NCBI GenBank assembly: GCA_949357655.1
Contig: CASHTG010000020.1
Coordinates: forward strand, 1,240,001-1,304,000
Length of the DNA: 64,000 nucleotides
Direction of reading: 5' to 3'
DNA from: Parascedosporium putredinis
Taxonomy: Eukaryota > Ascomycota > Sordariomycetes > Microascales > Microascaceae
In this document: positions 61,401-64,000 of the stretch, one piece after another
Layout of the letters: every line of letters starts with the position of its first letter
Numbering within the stretch: the stretch's first letter is position 1
Made by a program: the position numbers and the translations under genes
The notes under the pieces: generated by a model
Databases searched by the model: none
What the model was told of the DNA's origin: nothing
The model's input: only the letters and a program-made list of their open reading frames with translations

Positions 61401-63593
61401 AAGCGGCTCCACTTGCGGTCCATGGAGATGCGCGAGTCGAGCATGTTCTCGAGGCCGAGGGCAGCGGCCACCTTGGCGCACTCTTCCCACGAGTTCAGGG
61501 GCATGACGGCCAACCGATCTCCGGGCTGGAAGGTCACGCCGGTGTCGTGCAAGTCGAGGGTGACTTGAGCGAGGCCTCGCTGGGGGTCGGAATCGACAAA
61601 CTGCCGGTTGAGGATCCTCGACTTGTAGCGGCACTCGGCAAAAGTGCCTCGCATCTCGTTGGGGTCGACGAGGTTGGTGCCTCGGAACGGCTCCAGGCGC
61701 TCCTTCATGGCGTCGGAGAATTGGCGGTGGACCTCTTCCCAGGGTCGTCCGGCCTGCTCGGCGGCGCCCGAGTTTCCGTTGGTCTCGGTACGACCCGTCT
61801 TGGAGGCGACTTCAAGGATGCCGAAGACCTTGTATCGGTGGGTGCCCATGAAACCTCGCTCGCCCGTGTAGGCCTCGATAATACCGTCCAAGACGCCCAT
61901 GAGGCGGGGTCGCCCGACTCGACGACGAACTCGGGAATGCGATAGTGGTACTCGATGGCAGCGATAAAGGCCCTCAGGTTGGAAGGCAGCCAGGCGCGGA
62001 GGTGGAGACCCTCGTTGCCGAGGAAGGAGTCGTACTTTTGCGGCCGAGGAAGGCATCCATGAGGAGGTAGGGGAGAACTGGAGACCCGAGGCGGCGGGGC
62101 ACCGCTTCGAGAGCGGGGCGGAGAACTTGCCCCAGCGCACCCACTCCATGGCGGATACGTAGTTGTCGCCGGAATTCGGGTTCGTGGAAATGGAGTGGAA
62201 GGCGTTGGGCATGCGCTCGAGGATCTCCTTGAGGCGGACCATTTCGCGGAGGAGGCCCTCGACGTTGCGGGTCATCACGGCCTCTTGGCAAGCGGCGATG
62301 GCATCGGGGCCATGCTGGAAGGAGGCTATTATCGGAAAAGATGTGTTAGTTCACCCAAATCCAAACGAAAAAAGTGCAATACAAATATTGGTCTGGTTTG
62401 TAAATTACCATCAGTGTCAGCGCAGCCCTTGAGGAAGGCAATTTCAGTACGCTCGCCAAACATGGGCCATCGGAGGTCGGTGTTGTCGAATCGGCCAACG
62501 TAGGGAACGGTCGAGGTGGGGTCCCGGACCTTGAGGTTGTACGTGGCCTGGTCGTAAAGGTGAGGTGGGGGATGGCGCGGCCCATGCGGCGGGAAATCTG
62601 CCAGTAGGGAGGCCAATCACCCTAGGGATACCAATGAGCTCGGGACCGAGGTCGTCGGCCATCTCGACCTGAGGGCGGGTCGAAACCTTGTTGATGCTGA
62701 CGCCGTCGTAACCGTCGTTCTTCTCCTCGTACCGGTAGATGGAGCAGAGCATGCCGAGGGCGACGATGGCGGCCCACAAGGCACGGTCGGGGATGATGTC
62801 CTCGGTTCCCTCCACCAGGGGCATCGCGGCGATGGATTCTCGGACGCGGCCGCGGCCAACGCAGCCGGGCATCCTTTCGCAAAGGTCGGACCACACACGG
62901 CCGGGGAGTTGGCGAGGGCGCCGGCGGCTTCGTTGGCGTCCGGGGAAAGAAGCCGTACTCGGCGCTGAGGTACCCGTCCTTCCATCCTGTCCTGTGCCCA
63001 ATCTCTTCGGCTCGAATCATGACTTGGCGGGCGGGGGCGCCGAGGGCGACGGCCAATAGGTCTCGGTCGTCGACGGTGAGGGAGTCGACATTTTTACTTG
63101 CGTGATGTAGTCTACGGATGGGATCTTGTTGTACACGATTTCGTTGATGGCCTTTCGTTCCCTATGCAACAAGTTAGGTTTTTCTACTTCCTTGAGGTTT
63201 TAATTTTGCGTCTTTTTTCTCTTGGGTGCGTGATGTTGAATATCGCATGTCTTGGGATGAAGGTAGGATATGGGTGGCACGGCAATCCGTGTGTGAAACA
63301 GATGTGTAAGTGAGGAGCTAAACCAACCTTGCCCTCAGGAACTCATCCACATCTACACCTCTGGGGATCTGTAGGCCTCTTGTTAGTCTCATCCTCTTCA
63401 GGATATCAAAAGATATTGTAAAAGAATCGCCACTTACATCAAACGCAGCGTGAAGGTCTCCGGCTTGGTGATATCCTGAGAAAGAACATCCTCGAGGACC
63501 AGTTCTCGTCCGGGAGGACGCTCTAGAACCGGCAGGGCAAACACCACCCGCACCACCAAACGATCCAGACACGGGGCAGGATCTCTCAGACAT
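58457..63593 (-). CDS. IDO-like heme domain - NADPH/FAD reductase - cytochrome b5 fusion
   Basis: About 1,600 residues. Introns are at 63369-63437, 63162-63327 and 62326-62408. The N-terminal part (about 63160-61790) follows indoleamine 2,3-dioxygenase: ALWAAIVALGMLCSIYRYEE, PPYWQISRRMGRAIPHLTF, LLMDAFLG, LHLRAWLPSNLRAF and FMGTHRYKVFGIL, whose His (codon 61838-61840) matches the proximal heme ligand. The middle (about 61720-60400) is a P450-reductase-like FAD/NADPH module without an FMN domain: PRTYSISNYPEE for FAD, FFAGGSGIAPFRSF and GYLYICGSVAVFDSV for NADPH. Cytochrome b5 (60293-60059) has both ligand His, in MHPGG (60186-60188) and LAHTNNP (60114-60116). An unrecognised helical region (about 60040-59330) and a Ser/Pro/Met-rich tail follow. 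Several one-base shifts occur. Predicted electron path: NADPH, FAD, b5, heme. The substrate (tryptophan or another indole) is inference. The start MSERSCPVSG gives in-frame splicing to IPRGVDVDEFL. Confidence 0.88.
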
Positions 63594-64000
63594 TATGAAC
63601 AAGATTACACACACACACTGGGACTGTGATGTGTGAAAAAAGGAGGGGCTTGTTGGTTTGTAAAAAAGAAGTGGGAAAAAGATTCAAGGAACCTGTCCTA
63701 GAAGCGAAGAAGAGAAAGAACAACGCTTAGAAGGAAACAAGCCGCCTGGGCCACCGTACAAAAACAACGGCAAAAAAGGGCAAGAAAAGAAGCTCTCACA
63801 AAGGAGGGTTAATCACTTCGTGAAGAGAGAGGAAGAAAAGAAGCGTGGCCCTCGAGGCTACGGTGAGCTGGACAAAGGGGACATTAAGAGAGACCAGAGA
63901 TCTAGACTGGGCACCAAAAGGGAGGGTGTGTGCATCGGACTTGGGACGTCTACCATCTATTAATATGAACTACTGCGTGGTTACGGTGATCAGAGGAGGG
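63594..64000. promoter_or_regulatory. Promoter side of the IDO-like fusion gene
   Basis: Purine-rich on the plus strand, so pyrimidine-rich on the coding strand, as in fungal leaders. A CACACACAC tract lies at about 63610. No other gene is seen up to the window edge. Confidence 0.4.

Noticed and set aside
63438..63560. Alternative frame for exon 1 of the IDO-like fusion (reading PPGRELVLEDVL)
   Set aside because: It looks protein-like, but only the MSERSC frame has an ATG and keeps phase at the GTAAGT donor. A frameshift there cannot be fully excluded.
1..64000. Transposons, RIP-mutated repeats, rRNA genes and CRISPR arrays
   Set aside because: No transposase or reverse-transcriptase motifs, long terminal or inverted repeats, or regularly spaced repeats were seen by eye. 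A database search was not possible.

Overview
The window looks like nuclear DNA of a filamentous ascomycete (Pezizomycotina, probably Sordariomycetes; inferred from gene families and style, not proven). Short introns of about 50-220 bp start GTAAG/GTGAG, contain CTAAC- or CTGAC-like branch sites and end in AG. Coding DNA is GC-rich and intergenic DNA is AT-richer and long. I see no transposon, CRISPR array or rRNA. Most genes carry several one-base shifts, mostly in or beside homopolymers, between frames that otherwise read as one continuous protein. I treat these as sequence errors. Coordinates below span whole genes across the shifts.

Layout. 1.06-2.46 kb: flavohemoglobin (nitric oxide dioxygenase) with a presequence. 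2.5-8.5 kb: no recognisable gene. 8.5-11.6 kb: OPT-family transporter with five introns. 12.2 kb: an intron-containing tRNA. 12.7-20.7 kb (minus): an NRPS-type megasynthase. 20.7-27.0 kb: gene-empty. 27.0-28.3 kb (minus): alpha/beta-hydrolase. 29.6-31.4 kb (minus): MFS transporter, divergent from a Zn2Cys6 regulator at 32.6-35.1 kb. 35.5-36.5 kb (minus): PhyH-type 2-oxoglutarate/Fe(II) oxygenase, divergent from a CocE/S15-type hydrolase at 38.0-39.7 kb. 40.2-42.8 kb: G-patch splicing factor (Ntr1/TFIP11). 43.9-48.2 kb (minus): SAPS-domain phosphatase partner. 51.2-52.6 kb (minus): secreted proteinase K-like subtilase. 52.7-58.4 kb: gene-empty. 58.5-63.6 kb (minus): a large fusion of an IDO-like heme domain, an NADPH/FAD reductase and a cytochrome b5 domain.

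Two items stand out. The 2,670-residue NRPS keeps its domain folds but has lost consensus catalytic residues in all four carrier domains, both condensation domains and its adenylation regions, and its first adenylation domain is only a C-terminal remnant. With two transporters, a regulator, an oxygenase and two hydrolases around it, it forms a candidate biosynthetic locus, or a repurposed one, from about 8.5 to 39.7 kb. The second item is the IDO-like fusion, which joins in one chain a heme dioxygenase-like domain and the reductase and cytochrome b5 types known to reduce IDO, so it could be a self-sufficient enzyme.
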